Positions 35,362 to 44,381 are shown, numbered from the stretch's first letter. The stretch is DNA of 64,000 nt from Streptomyces caniscabiei (GCF_014930365.1 NZ_JABXWI010000010.1:124001-188000), one strand, 5' to 3'. The notes: generated from the letters alone by a model not told the origin. A program made the numbers and translations.

Positions 35362-35759
35362 TCGACCAACAACCTCTCGGCGCCGGCACCTACGTCGTGC
35401 CGCGGGTGACTCCACGCCCTAGTACGTCTTTGACTAATGGGCAGTTCAGGCATTCCAGCACGTCACGCTGAGGACTTCCAAACACTGGGAGGCAACGATT
35501 CCGCGTGATGTAAGTCCCAGATAAAACGGTCATAAAGAGCGAGCCCCGGCAAAAAGCGGGGGCATTGTGAGCGCAGCGGCACCGATCGACCGCGACGCGT
35601 GGTCGTACCACCCTATTTCTCTGTCGAAACGTTATGAACACCGAGGCCGACCGTGTCAAAGGACACAGCCGGCTCCGGTGTAACTACGACAACTGCCGTA
35701 TGCGGTTGTGGACTTGGGTCCTGTTTTGGCCCCAGTCGTGGTGCTTCCGACCCGCGGAA
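35362..35759. other. Intergenic region between the two conservons
   Basis: About 400 bp with no supported gene. It must hold the promoter of the first conservon (read leftward) and the end of the second. The central part (35440-35700) is AT-richer than the surroundings. A weak hairpin (TGGGTCC with GGCCCCA around TGTTTT, near 35714-35733) could terminate cvnD of the second conservon. No palindromic operator stood out. Confidence 0.5.
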
Positions 35760-36335
35760 CTACCGCAGCCGTGCCATGAGCGCGTGCTCGACCAGGGTGA
35801 TCAGCGCCGACTTGGCGTCCGAGCGGTGGCGGGCGTCCGTCGTGATGATCGGGGTGTCGGGCCCGATCTGCAACGCCTCACGCACCTCGTCGGGCGAGTA
35901 GGGCTGGTGCCCGTCGAAGCCGTTGAGGGCGATGACGAACGGCAGGCCGCTGTTCTCGAAGTAGTCGACGGCCGGGAAGCAGTCGGCCAGCCGGCGGGTG
36001 TCGACCAGCACCACCGCGCCGATGGCGCCGCGGACCAGGTCGTCCCACATGAACCAGAAGCGGTCCTGACCGGGGGTGCCGAACAGGTACAGGATCAGGT
36101 CCTGGTCGAGGGTGATGCGGCCGAAGTCCATGGCGACCGTGGTGGTCGTCTTGTCCCCGGTGTGGGTGAGGTCGTCGATGCCCGCGGACGCGGACGTCAT
36201 CACGGCCTCGGTACGCAGCGGGTTGATCTCCGAGACGGCCCCGACGAACGTGGTCTTGCCCACGCCGAAACCGCCCGCCACCACGATCTTCGCGGAGGTG
36301 GTGGCCCGTCCCGCTTCAGAGCTTCCGAAGTCCAC
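35760..36335 (-). CDS. cvnD: CvnD: conservon small GTPase-like ATP/GTP-binding protein (second conservon)
   Basis: 191 aa, nearly identical in protein sequence to the other CvnD apart from the first ~15 residues (MDFGSSEAGRATTSAKIVV) and a few positions such as GHQPYSPDEV. P-loop GGFGVGKTTF and FGTPGQDRF intact. GTG start overlapping cvnC by 20 bp, as in the first conservon. The near-identity raises the question whether the two CvnD proteins can exchange between CvnABC complexes. Confidence 0.93.
   Translation of the reverse strand: MDFGSSEAGRATTSAKIVVAGGFGVGKTTFVGAVSEINPLRTEAVMTSASAGIDDLTHTGDKTTTTVAMDFGRITLDQDLILYLFGTPGQDRFWFMWDDLVRGAIGAVVLVDTRRLADCFPAVDYFENSGLPFVIALNGFDGHQPYSPDEVREALQIGPDTPIITTDARHRSDAKSALITLVEHALMARLR
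36037..36270. repeat. Near-identical tract shared by the two cvnD genes (copy B)
   Basis: Partner of 30769-31002 at an offset of 5268 bp; one mismatch in 234 bp. Confidence 0.85.
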
Positions 36336-36714
36336 TGAGCACCCTTTCCAGCAGTGTCACGTCCGGCGCGCCACCGGCGTTCTCGTCGCCACCGGGCTGA
36401 TGGATCGCGACGAGTCCGGCCTCGGCGAGGTCCGCGACCAGGATCCGGGCCACACCGAGCGGCATGGACAGCAGGGCCGACACCTCGGCAACCGACTTCA
36501 CCTCGTGGCACAGGTGGCAGATCCGCTGGTGCTCGGGGAGCAGCCCCATCAGGTGCGCGGGGTCTGCCGTCGTGCTGATCAGCGCCTCGAGGGCGAGCTG
36601 GTAACGCGGCCGCGTCCGGCCACCGGTCATGGCGTACGGCCGTACCAGCGGCTGGTCGCCCTCATCTCCGTACGGCTCTGCGTACGGATCGTGAGGAGCG
36701 GTGGGCGGGGTCAT
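36316..36714 (-). CDS. cvnC: CvnC: conservon DUF742 protein (second conservon)
   Basis: 132 aa, the compact form of DUF742 with only ~22 residues before QPLVRPYAMTGGRTRPRYQL (the first conservon's CvnC has a tail about 55 residues longer). Reads ISTTADPAHLMGLLPEHQRI then CHLCHEVKSVAEVSALLSMP and ends ERVLSGLRKL. ATG with GGAGG at 5-nt spacing. Separated from cvnB by 111 bp. Confidence 0.93.
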   Translation of the reverse strand: MTPPTAPHDPYAEPYGDEGDQPLVRPYAMTGGRTRPRYQLALEALISTTADPAHLMGLLPEHQRICHLCHEVKSVAEVSALLSMPLGVARILVADLAEAGLVAIHQPGGDENAGGAPDVTLLERVLSGLRKL

Positions 36715-36825
36715 TGATCCTCCGAGCGGGACAGCAAGTCGGTCAGTCGTGCCGTCTGACGGGGGCCGGTGGGGGGAATGTGTCGGCCGGACGGTGATGT
36801 GATGAATTCTGTGGATCCGCAGGCG

Positions 36826-37248
36826 TCAGTGGAGCAGACTGCCTTGGAGTTCGGCGCGCAGGTCGGGCGTGAGCACGGCGCCCGCGCGGTCGACGAGCAG
36901 CGCCATCTCGTATCCGACCAGGCCGATGTCGCACTCGGGGTGGGCGAGGACGGCCAGGGACGATCCGTCGGAGACGGACATCAGGAAGAGAAAACCGCGC
37001 TCCATCTCGACCACCGTCTGGGCCACGTCCCCGCCCTCGAAGATCCGGGAGGCCCCGGCCGTGAGCGAGGTGAGTCCCGAGGCGACGGCCGCGAGCTGAT
37101 CGGCACGGTCGCGCGGAAAGCCTTCCGACATCGCCAGAAGAAGACCGTCGGCGGACACGACGACGGTGTGGGACACCCCGGGGGTGTTGTCCACGAAGTT
37201 GGTGATCAACCAGTTGAGGTTCTGTGCCGCCTGGCTCATCTGGCTCAA
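36826..37248 (-). CDS. cvnB: CvnB: conservon roadblock/LC7 protein (second conservon)
   Basis: 140 aa, highly similar to the first CvnB (MSQAAQNLNWLITNFVDNTP). The frame begins at a TTG immediately after the cvnA TAG, with GGAG 6 nt upstream inside cvnA; the ATG at 37239 is the alternative start. Tight coupling to cvnA. Confidence 0.93.
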   Translation of the reverse strand: MSQMSQAAQNLNWLITNFVDNTPGVSHTVVVSADGLLLAMSEGFPRDRADQLAAVASGLTSLTAGASRIFEGGDVAQTVVEMERGFLFLMSVSDGSSLAVLAHPECDIGLVGYEMALLVDRAGAVLTPDLRAELQGSLLH

Positions 37249-40200
37249 CTAACGCTCCTGCTGGTGAGTGGGGCTCGGGAAGCTGCCGGTCTGGCCGTTG
37301 CCGGCCTGTCGACCCTGCGCGATGCCCCGACGGAGATTGGTCAGCCGGCCGCGTACGTCGTCAGGCGAACGCGAGACCTGCGGACCGGTTTGGTGCTGTT
37401 GCTGCTGAGCCGTGCCCGGCACGAGGTTCGCGCGCGGGACCCGGCGCGGCAGGCCGGAGGTGGTGACCCCGCCCGCCGAAGGCTGACGGGCTCGTTCGGC
37501 CTGGCGGACCAGGTCGTCGTTGGGAGTGCTGCGCCAGGTGGAGGAAGCAGGCGCTGCGGGAGCCGCCGGACGCTGGGGGGCGGCCGGAGTCTGGGGTGCC
37601 GGAGCGGTGTGCTGCGGCGTGGTGTGCTGCGGAGCGGAACCGTTGCCCTGCTGCTGGCCGTTCTGGCCGCCCTGACCGTGGAACCAGTTGGTCTCCAGCG
37701 TGTCGTACAGCGGGGTACGGCCGTCCATCGGACCGGTCGCCGGGGGCAGTGCCTCCGGCTCCTGCGGCCGCGCGGGACGCTGCGGGGGCACCGGCGGACG
37801 CTGCGGCGGCACCGGCGGGCGGGGCGCGCCGTAGCTCTCACCGTTGACCTGCGGCCGCTCGAACTGGCCGGTGTCCTGCGGGTTCTGCCGACCCGGAGCA
37901 CCGTACTGCCCGGTGCCCTGGCCGTTCTGCCGACCGGGCGAGCCGTACTGGCCGGTGTCCTGCGGGTTCTGCCGACCCGGCGCCGGGAACTGGCCCGTGC
38001 CGGAGCCGTCGTAACCCTGCGTGGCGAACTGGCCGGTCGAGGACGGGTCCTGCGGGGCGCCGCGGGACGGGCCGGTGGGCGCCGGCGGAGCACCGGCCCC
38101 GCCGAACACGTCGGAGCGGACATAGGACCCGGTGCCGTTCTGCGGGGTGCCCGCGCCGGGGTTCCGGCTGTCGAAGTCGCCCTGCGGGGCGCGCGAGAAG
38201 TCGTTGGGCGAACCCGGAGCCTGGTGGGGGTCCACACGCGGCATCGGCGCGGTGACGTCCGGCTGCTCCTCGTGGCCGCGCGGGGCGTCCAGCGAGGCGC
38301 GCGGTACCGGCGGCTGCGCGTTGTCGTCGCTCCAGCTCGGCCGTGCCGGGGCGTTGCCGCCGGGCAGCTCGGCGCGCGGGCCACCGCGGCCGGGCAGCTG
38401 CGGGCGACGCCTGCCGGAACGTTCCTTGCCCTGCTTGGGCGGCACGGCGCCCGGGCCGTTGTCGGCCCCGCCCTGCCGTCCGGCACCGGGGTCACCGGCA
38501 CCGCCGGCCGGGCGCAGGCCCGAGCCGGTCGGGAAGCCGCCCTGGCGTCCGGAGTCGTCGAAGCTCTCGAACCCGCCCGGACCACCGGTCCCGGCGGCCT
38601 GCAGCCCCTGCGGGGCACCCGGCGCCTGACCGCCGCCGAACCCGCCGGCACCGGCGCCGGCCGGAGCCGGACGACCGCCCTGCGGGGGCACCGGCGGACC
38701 GGCCTGCGGGCCACGCGGGCCGCCGCCGGGGTTACCGAAGCCACCCGGACCACTGGGGTTGCCGGGGAGCGCGGCCCGCGGACCCTGGCCCGCGCCGACC
38801 TGCCCGCGCTGCGGGGCGCCGCCCAGCAGTCCGCCACCGGCGGAGGGGCCGCCGAGGGGCGGACCCGACTGGTTGCCCGCCTGGCGGCGCGCGGCGGCGG
38901 CACCGGCCGCGGCCTGCGCGGCGGCGGGGCCACCGGTGGACGGGCCGCCCTGACCGGGCTTGCCCGGGGTGGGCTTCTTGTTGCCCTGGGCCACGTCGAC
39001 GGGAAGCATGACGAGGGCGGTCGTACCGCCCGAGTCGGACGGACGCAGCTGGATACGGATGCCGTGGCGCTGCGACAGACGACCGACCACGAACAGACCC
39101 ATGCGGCGGGAGACCGACACGTCCACGGTGGGCGGCGAGGCGAGCCGCTCGTTGATCGCCGCGAGGTCCTCGGGGGAGAGGCCGATACCGGTGTCGTGGA
39201 TCTCGATCAGGACGCGGCCGTCGGGCAGCGCGTGACCGGTGACCTTGACCTTGGTCTGCGGCGAGGAGAACGAGGTGGCGTTCTCCAGCAGCTCGGCGAG
39301 CAGGTGCACGAGGTCGTTGACCACACGGCCGGCCACTTCGGTGGTCGGCACGGCGGCCAGCTCGATGCGCTCGTACTGCTCCACCTCGGAGGCGGCGGCG
39401 CGGAGCACGTCGACCAGCGGGACCGGACGGGTCCAGCGGCGGCCGGGCTCCTCACCGGCGAGGACGAGGAGGTTCTCACCGTTACGCCGCATGCGGGTGG
39501 CGAGGTGGTCGAGCTTGAAGAGGGAGGACAGCTGGTCCGGGTCGGCCTCGCGGGACTCGAGTTCGGAGATGAGCGAGAGCTGACGCTGGATGAGGCCCTG
39601 GGAGCGACGCGAGAGGTTGGTGAACATCGCGTTGACGTTGCCCCGCAGCAGGGCCTGCTCGGCGGCGAGGCGGACGGCCTCACGGTGCACGTCGTCGAAG
39701 GCCGCGGCCACCTGGCCGATCTCGTCCCGGGAGTGCACACCGACCGACTCGACGGAGGTGTCGACGTCCTGCGGGTCCGACTCCGAGAGCTGCTTGACCA
39801 GCTCGGGCAGCCGGTCCTGGGCGACCCTGGTCGCGGTGTCCTGGAGGCGCCGCAGCGAGCGGATCATGGACCGGGCCACCACGAAGGCGCCGACCAGGGA
39901 GACACCGAGAACGAGCAGGATCAGCGCACCGGAGATGATCGCCTCTTGCTCGGCGTCTGCGCGCAGGTTGCGAGCGGTCTGCTCCATCTGCTCGAGGAGC
40001 GAGCCCTCGATCTTCTTCATCTGCTCGATCTTGGCCGAGGAGTCGTCGGTCCAGTCCTTGTACGAGCGGTTGTCCTGACCGCCCAGACCGCCGGCGCTCG
40101 CGAGGACCCGGTCCGCGTAGACGTCGGCGGCCTCGATGGTGGGGCTCGCGTCGTCGATCGGCTTGGTGAGTTCCTCGGCACCCGTGCCGTAGATGTCGGA

Positions 40201-41121
40201 GAAGGTGCTGCGGTCGGACTCCTCGTTGGAGAGGGCCGAGTTCGCGTAGAGCCGGTCGTTCTCGGAGAGCTTGCCGGCCTTGTCGTCGGTCGCGGGCAGG
40301 GCCGCCGCGATGACCGCGCGCTGGATGGAGGCGTACTCCTTGGCGGAGGAGAAGGCCGCCAGGGCACGGGTCCGCTTGATCATGTCCGGGTTGCTGGTGG
40401 CCTCGGCCATGTCCGTGGACAGGTCGAGCAGCTGGGAGATCAGGCGGTGGTAGGCCTCGACCGTCTGCGTGGAGTTCTTCGGGTCCACGTAGGCGTTCTT
40501 GCGGATGCTGCTGAGGTTGTAGAGCTCGCGCACCACGCGGACGAGGCTGTCGCGGACGCCGGGCATCTTCGCGGTGGTGTTCGCGGTCTCGGCGGCCTGC
40601 GTCGCGTCCGTGAACTGGACGCGGGCCTGGTCCGTCTTCTCGCGGGTGCCCTTGACGGTGAAGTCGGTGGCGTCCAGACCGTGGGCGAGGGGACCGGCGG
40701 ACAGGTCGCGCTCCTGCTGGAGCGCGGCGGCGAGCTCGGTCGCCTGCTTCGTCATGTCGGTCAGCAGCCGCATGTTGTCGAGCTGCTGGATGTCGTCGAC
40801 GTTGTCGCCGATACGCAGGGCACCGAGCGAGGTCGCCGCCACCACGGGGAGCGCGAGCAGCGACACCAGACGCGTCGAGATGCGCCAGTTGCGCAGGGCT
40901 ATTCGCGAGCCGCTGCCGCTGCCCGCCTTGGTGCCGCCCTTGGGCTTCCCGGACGGCACGGCAGGAACTGACGCGCCGGGGCGCCCGGAGCGCTCCCCGC
41001 CGTCGCCGATCTCCGCCGGACCCGGGTTCTGGGCGTGCTGGGGGGAGGAACCGTTGCCGGCTCCGATGTGTGGCTCCGGCTCCGCCGAAGCGCTGCCATC
41101 CCTCTTGAAACGTCCCTGCAC
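37249..41121 (-). CDS. cvnA: CvnA: conservon sensor histidine kinase-like membrane protein (second conservon)
   Basis: ~1290 aa. Membrane helix ~87-107 (LVSLLALPVVAATSLGALRI), NIT-like sensing domain to ~380 (LQQERDLSAGPLAHGLDATD), second helix ~390-412 (ALILLVLGVSLVGAFVVA), HAMP, helical region (LLRGNVNAMFTNLSRRSQGL) and HATPase (LLAELLENATSFSSP, DTGIGLSPEDLA). The last ~550 residues are Gly/Pro/Gln-rich with degenerate repeats such as TGQYGSPGRQNGQG, TGQYGAPGRQNPQD. The GTG at 41121 (frame open to 41367) is chosen because AGAGGTTG precedes it just as in the other cvnA; the extension is arginine-rich and unlike its homologue. Confidence 0.92.
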   Translation of the reverse strand: MQGRFKRDGSASAEPEPHIGAGNGSSPQHAQNPGPAEIGDGGERSGRPGASVPAVPSGKPKGGTKAGSGSGSRIALRNWRISTRLVSLLALPVVAATSLGALRIGDNVDDIQQLDNMRLLTDMTKQATELAAALQQERDLSAGPLAHGLDATDFTVKGTREKTDQARVQFTDATQAAETANTTAKMPGVRDSLVRVVRELYNLSSIRKNAYVDPKNSTQTVEAYHRLISQLLDLSTDMAEATSNPDMIKRTRALAAFSSAKEYASIQRAVIAAALPATDDKAGKLSENDRLYANSALSNEESDRSTFSDIYGTGAEELTKPIDDASPTIEAADVYADRVLASAGGLGGQDNRSYKDWTDDSSAKIEQMKKIEGSLLEQMEQTARNLRADAEQEAIISGALILLVLGVSLVGAFVVARSMIRSLRRLQDTATRVAQDRLPELVKQLSESDPQDVDTSVESVGVHSRDEIGQVAAAFDDVHREAVRLAAEQALLRGNVNAMFTNLSRRSQGLIQRQLSLISELESREADPDQLSSLFKLDHLATRMRRNGENLLVLAGEEPGRRWTRPVPLVDVLRAAASEVEQYERIELAAVPTTEVAGRVVNDLVHLLAELLENATSFSSPQTKVKVTGHALPDGRVLIEIHDTGIGLSPEDLAAINERLASPPTVDVSVSRRMGLFVVGRLSQRHGIRIQLRPSDSGGTTALVMLPVDVAQGNKKPTPGKPGQGGPSTGGPAAAQAAAGAAAARRQAGNQSGPPLGGPSAGGGLLGGAPQRGQVGAGQGPRAALPGNPSGPGGFGNPGGGPRGPQAGPPVPPQGGRPAPAGAGAGGFGGGQAPGAPQGLQAAGTGGPGGFESFDDSGRQGGFPTGSGLRPAGGAGDPGAGRQGGADNGPGAVPPKQGKERSGRRRPQLPGRGGPRAELPGGNAPARPSWSDDNAQPPVPRASLDAPRGHEEQPDVTAPMPRVDPHQAPGSPNDFSRAPQGDFDSRNPGAGTPQNGTGSYVRSDVFGGAGAPPAPTGPSRGAPQDPSSTGQFATQGYDGSGTGQFPAPGRQNPQDTGQYGSPGRQNGQGTGQYGAPGRQNPQDTGQFERPQVNGESYGAPRPPVPPQRPPVPPQRPARPQEPEALPPATGPMDGRTPLYDTLETNWFHGQGGQNGQQQGNGSAPQHTTPQHTAPAPQTPAAPQRPAAPAAPASSTWRSTPNDDLVRQAERARQPSAGGVTTSGLPRRVPRANLVPGTAQQQQHQTGPQVSRSPDDVRGRLTNLRRGIAQGRQAGNGQTGSFPSPTHQQER

Positions 41122-41726
41122 TAGCGTCGCAACCTCTGGACCAGGCGCCCCACCGCGTGAACGGCGGGACGGTGTCGGCGTCTTCGGGGGCGCCCTGAAT
41201 ACGTCCCCAATTGGTGGTCGTGAGTGACCGGCGCTGGCTCCCCCTTCCACCGCCGCCAGGCGCTTCTTCTCTGCGCCCCTGCGCGCCGGCACGATCCTGC
41301 GGCGGTCCGTGGAATTCCAGCACAGTGCCGGATCTCCAACAAGGCCAATGGGTAACGGTCTGTTCACTGTGACAGCATGTGAGGACTACGTCACCAGGCG
41401 TGGAAGGTGTTTCCGTTCATTACGGACATACCCGTGCGATACAGGGGCGTGAGGGGGGTGTCCCAGTCGCCATGATCAGGAGCGGAATGCGGGCTTCAGG
41501 TCGCTAATGTCCGTTTAGTGGGCACGACTTGATGGCGCGGATTGCCCGTTTTGCCCATGACTGAGTGAGCAAACTCACACGCCGATCATGCCTTCTTCAC
41601 GTCTTGACCCGGGAATCGGATGTTTAGCCTGACGCTTTACAGGGATGGCGAATCCGACAACCCGCGCTTGTGGGACGGCCCTTGCGGCCCGCCCGGCGCC
41701 CGTACACGACGAGGTCCAGGACAACA
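41122..41726. other. Promoter region between cvnA and the 59-aa gene
   Basis: About 600 bp. 41122-41367 is an open but probably untranslated extension of cvnA. The rest is AT-richer and without a coding frame that looks real, and should hold the leftward conservon promoter and the rightward promoter of the 59-aa gene. I found no clear operator palindrome. Confidence 0.5.
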
Positions 41727-41906
41727 GTGAAGACGACGACGATGTTCCGCACGATAGCCAACCCCCGGCGCACGACGCTGGCTCACCTCGCCGACGCCGA
41801 GGACCTGCGTACGCCGGAGCAGGAGCACTCCGTCGACCTCCCCTCCGTGACCGCCAACCCTCGCCGGACGATCCTGATGACGGTCCCGGTCCAGGCGGCG
41901 GAGTAG
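41727..41906 (+). CDS. Small protein of unknown function (59 aa) with duplicated NPRRT motif
   Basis: Starts at a GTG with CAGGA 5 nt upstream and reads MKTTTMFRTIANPRRTTLAH, an acidic middle (LADAEDLRTPEQEHSVDLPS), then VTANPRRTILMTVPVQAAE. The motif ANPRRT-x-L occurs twice, 32 residues apart. No signal peptide or membrane segment. A perfect 15-bp hairpin terminator follows ~85 bp later. I do not recognise a function. Real by ribosome binding site, codon bias and terminator. Confidence 0.6.
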   Translation: MKTTTMFRTIANPRRTTLAHLADAEDLRTPEQEHSVDLPSVTANPRRTILMTVPVQAAE

Positions 41907-41990
41907 TTGCACGCTCAAGTACGCGCGGAATCCGTCGATCACTCAAGTCGGTTCCGGTGAGGAATCGGCGGATCTCCGTGAGGACTCGGT

Positions 41991-42024
41991 GGAAGGGCGC
42001 CCGGCACGAGCCGGGCGCCCTTCC
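41991..42024 (+). terminator. Terminator after the 59-aa gene
   Basis: Perfect 15-bp stem GGAAGGGCGCCCGGC with GCCGGGCGCCCTTCC around ACGA. Confidence 0.85.
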
Positions 42025-42123
42025 CCATGCCCGCCGCTTCAATGCGCGAGGCGGGCACCCCGCCCCGCGTTAGCCTGGACCGTCAGACTCCAGCCAGCTC
42101 AGTCAAGGGGGCGCAGGCAACCC

Positions 42124-42900
42124 GTGCGCATCGCCAGGTTCTCCATCGACGGGAACGTAGCCTTCGGCGCGGTCGAGGGCGACAAGCCGGACGAGCTCGT
42201 CCTCGACATCATCAAGGGCATCCCGTTCACGGACTTCGAGCTCTCCGGTACGAAGGTCCCGGTCAACAAGGTCAGGCTGCTGCCGCCGGTGCTCCCCAAC
42301 AAGGTCGTGGCCTTCGGCCGCAACTACGCCGAACACGCGCGCGAGCTGGGCAACGAGGTCCCGGACGCCCCGTTCGCCTTCTTCAAGCCGGCCACCTCGG
42401 TGATCGGGCCCGGCGACGAGATCCAGTACCCGTCCTTCTCCGAGGACCTCCACCACGAGGCCGAGCTGGCCGTCGTCATCGGCCGGATGTGCCGCGAGGT
42501 CCCGCGCGAACGCGTCAAGGACGTGATCTTCGGCTACACCTGCGCCAACGACATCACCGCCCGGGACGTCCAGAAGCGCGAGAAGCAGTGGGCCCGGGCC
42601 AAGGGCTTCGACACCTCCTGCCCGCTGGGCCCCTGGGTGGAGACCGACCTCGACCCGGGCGACCTGACCATCCAGCTCACCGTCAACGGCGACCAGCGCC
42701 AGCTCGGCCGGACGAGCGAGATGATCAACTCCATCGAGGACCTGATCGTCAACATCACCGAGGCCATGACGCTGCTCCCCGGCGACGTGATCCTCACGGG
42801 CACCCCGGCAGGGGTCGGCCCCCTCAACGTCGGCGACGAGGTCGCCGTCACCATCGAAGGCATCGGCACTCTCACCAACAAGGTGATCAAGCGTGGCTAA
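42124..42900 (+). CDS. Fumarylacetoacetate hydrolase (FAH)-family protein
   Basis: 258 aa. FAH C-terminal fold: NKVVAFGRNYAEHARELG, PFAFFKPATSVIGPGDEI, metal ligands in LHHEAELAVVIG (Glu-Glu) and TCANDITARDVQ (Asp), then GPWVETDLDPGD and ILTGTPAGVGPLNVGDEV. Members include fumarylpyruvate or acylpyruvate hydrolases and oxaloacetate decarboxylases/tautomerases; the exact reaction is not decided by sequence. GTG start. The last 8 bp overlap gltX, so the two are cotranscribed, a constant pairing in streptomycetes as I recall. Confidence 0.85.
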   Translation: MRIARFSIDGNVAFGAVEGDKPDELVLDIIKGIPFTDFELSGTKVPVNKVRLLPPVLPNKVVAFGRNYAEHARELGNEVPDAPFAFFKPATSVIGPGDEIQYPSFSEDLHHEAELAVVIGRMCREVPRERVKDVIFGYTCANDITARDVQKREKQWARAKGFDTSCPLGPWVETDLDPGDLTIQLTVNGDQRQLGRTSEMINSIEDLIVNITEAMTLLPGDVILTGTPAGVGPLNVGDEVAVTIEGIGTLTNKVIKRG

Positions 42901-44368
42901 CGGCTCCGTCCGCGTACGTTTCTGTCCGTCCCCGACCGGCAACCCCCATGTGGGCCTGGTCCGCACGGCCCTGTTCAACTGGGCGTTCGCCCGCCACACC
43001 GGCGGCACGTTCGTCTTCCGCATCGAGGACACCGACGCGGCCCGCGACTCCGAGGAGTCCTACGAGCAGCTCCTGGACTCCCTGCGTTGGCTGGGCTTCA
43101 CCTGGGACGAGGGCCCCGAGGTCGGCGGCCCGCACGCGCCGTACCGCCAGTCGCAGCGCATGGAGACGTACCAGGAGGTGGCCGAGAAGCTCAAGGACGC
43201 CGGCCACGCCTACTCCTGCTACTGCACGGCCTCCGAGCTGGAGGAGCGCCGCGACGCCGCCCGCGCTGCCGGCAAGCCCTCCGGCTACGACGGCAAGTGC
43301 CGCGAGGTCACCCCGGAGCAGAAGGCGCAGTACGAGGCGGAGGGCCGTGAGCCGATCGTCCGCTTCCGGATGCCCGACGAGACGATCACCTTCACGGACC
43401 TGGTCCGCGGCGAACTGACCTTCACCCCGGAGAACGTGCCGGACTACGGCATCGTCCGCGCCAACGGCGCCCCGCTCTACACGCTCGTCAACCCCGTCGA
43501 CGACGCCCTGATGGAGATCACCCACGTCCTGCGCGGCGAGGACCTGCTCTCCTCCACCCCTCGCCAGATCGCCCTCTACAAGGCGCTCATCGAGCTGGGC
43601 ATCGCCAAGGAGGTCCCGTCCTTCGGGCACCTGCCGTACGTGATGGGCGAGGGCAACAAGAAGCTGTCCAAGCGCGACCCGCAGTCCTCGCTCAACCTCT
43701 ACCGCGAGCGCGGCTTCCTCCCCGAGGGCCTGCTCAACTACCTCTCCCTGCTCGGCTGGTCGCTCTCCGCCGACAAGGACATCTTCACGATCGAGGAGAT
43801 GGTCGCCGCCTTCGACATCGCCGACGTGAACCCCAACCCGGCCCGCTTCGACCTGAAGAAGGCCGAGGCGATCAACGCCGACCACATCCGCCTGCTGGAT
43901 GTGAAGGAGTTCACCGAGCGCTGCGCCCCGTGGCTGAAGGCTCCCTTCGCCCCCTGGGCGCCGGAGGACTTCGACGAGGCCAAGTGGGAGGCCATCGCCC
44001 CGCACGCGCAGACCCGTCTGAAGGTCCTCTCGGAGATCACGGAGAACGTGGACTTCCTGTTCCTGCCGGAGCCGGTCGAGGACGAGGCCAGCTGGACCAA
44101 GGCCATGAAGGAGGGCTCCGACGCCCTGCTCCGCACGGCCCGCGAGAAGCTGGAGTCCGCCGACTGGACCTCGGCGGAGTCCCTGAAGGAGGCCGTCCTG
44201 GCCGCCGGCGAGGCGCACGGCCTCAAGCTCGGCAAGGCCCAGGCCCCCGTCCGCGTCGCCGTCACCGGCCGCACGGTCGGCCTGCCCCTCTTCGAGTCCC
44301 TGGAGATCCTGGGCAAGGAGAAGACGCTGGCCCGGATCGACGCGGCGCTGGCGAAGCTCGCGGTGTGA
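42893..44368 (+). CDS. gltX: Glutamyl-tRNA synthetase
   Basis: 491-aa class I synthetase. HIGH-type motif in RFCPSPTGNPHVGLVRTALF, Rossmann continuation FVFRIEDTDAARDSEESYEQ, a Glu-tRNA insertion with Cys-rich YSCYCTASELEERRDAA, and KMSKS-type GNKKLSKRDPQSSLNLYRER. GTG start overlapping the FAH-family gene by 8 bp. Actinobacteria generally lack GlnRS, so this enzyme is expected to be non-discriminating and to charge both tRNA-Glu and tRNA-Gln, the latter amidated by GatCAB. Five such tRNA genes lie 0.9-1.4 kb downstream. Terminator follows. Confidence 0.97.
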   Translation: MANGSVRVRFCPSPTGNPHVGLVRTALFNWAFARHTGGTFVFRIEDTDAARDSEESYEQLLDSLRWLGFTWDEGPEVGGPHAPYRQSQRMETYQEVAEKLKDAGHAYSCYCTASELEERRDAARAAGKPSGYDGKCREVTPEQKAQYEAEGREPIVRFRMPDETITFTDLVRGELTFTPENVPDYGIVRANGAPLYTLVNPVDDALMEITHVLRGEDLLSSTPRQIALYKALIELGIAKEVPSFGHLPYVMGEGNKKLSKRDPQSSLNLYRERGFLPEGLLNYLSLLGWSLSADKDIFTIEEMVAAFDIADVNPNPARFDLKKAEAINADHIRLLDVKEFTERCAPWLKAPFAPWAPEDFDEAKWEAIAPHAQTRLKVLSEITENVDFLFLPEPVEDEASWTKAMKEGSDALLRTAREKLESADWTSAESLKEAVLAAGEAHGLKLGKAQAPVRVAVTGRTVGLPLFESLEILGKEKTLARIDAALAKLAV

Positions 44369-44381
44369 CGCACGGTGCGTG

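Noticed and set aside
31918..35409. Long plus-strand open frame (~1160 codons) antisense to the first cvnA
   Set aside because: Shadow frame caused by GC codon bias; Arg/Leu/Gly-rich low-information translation, while the minus-strand frame has clear HAMP and HATPase motifs.
36769..40971. Plus-strand open frame of ~1400 codons antisense to the second conservon
   Set aside because: Same GC-bias artefact; it spans cvnB and cvnA, both with strong domain evidence on the other strand.
41122..41367. N-terminal extension of the second CvnA to an ATG at 41367
   Set aside because: Arginine-rich, absent from the neighbouring CvnA, and the GTG at 41121 shares its start context with the other cvnA.
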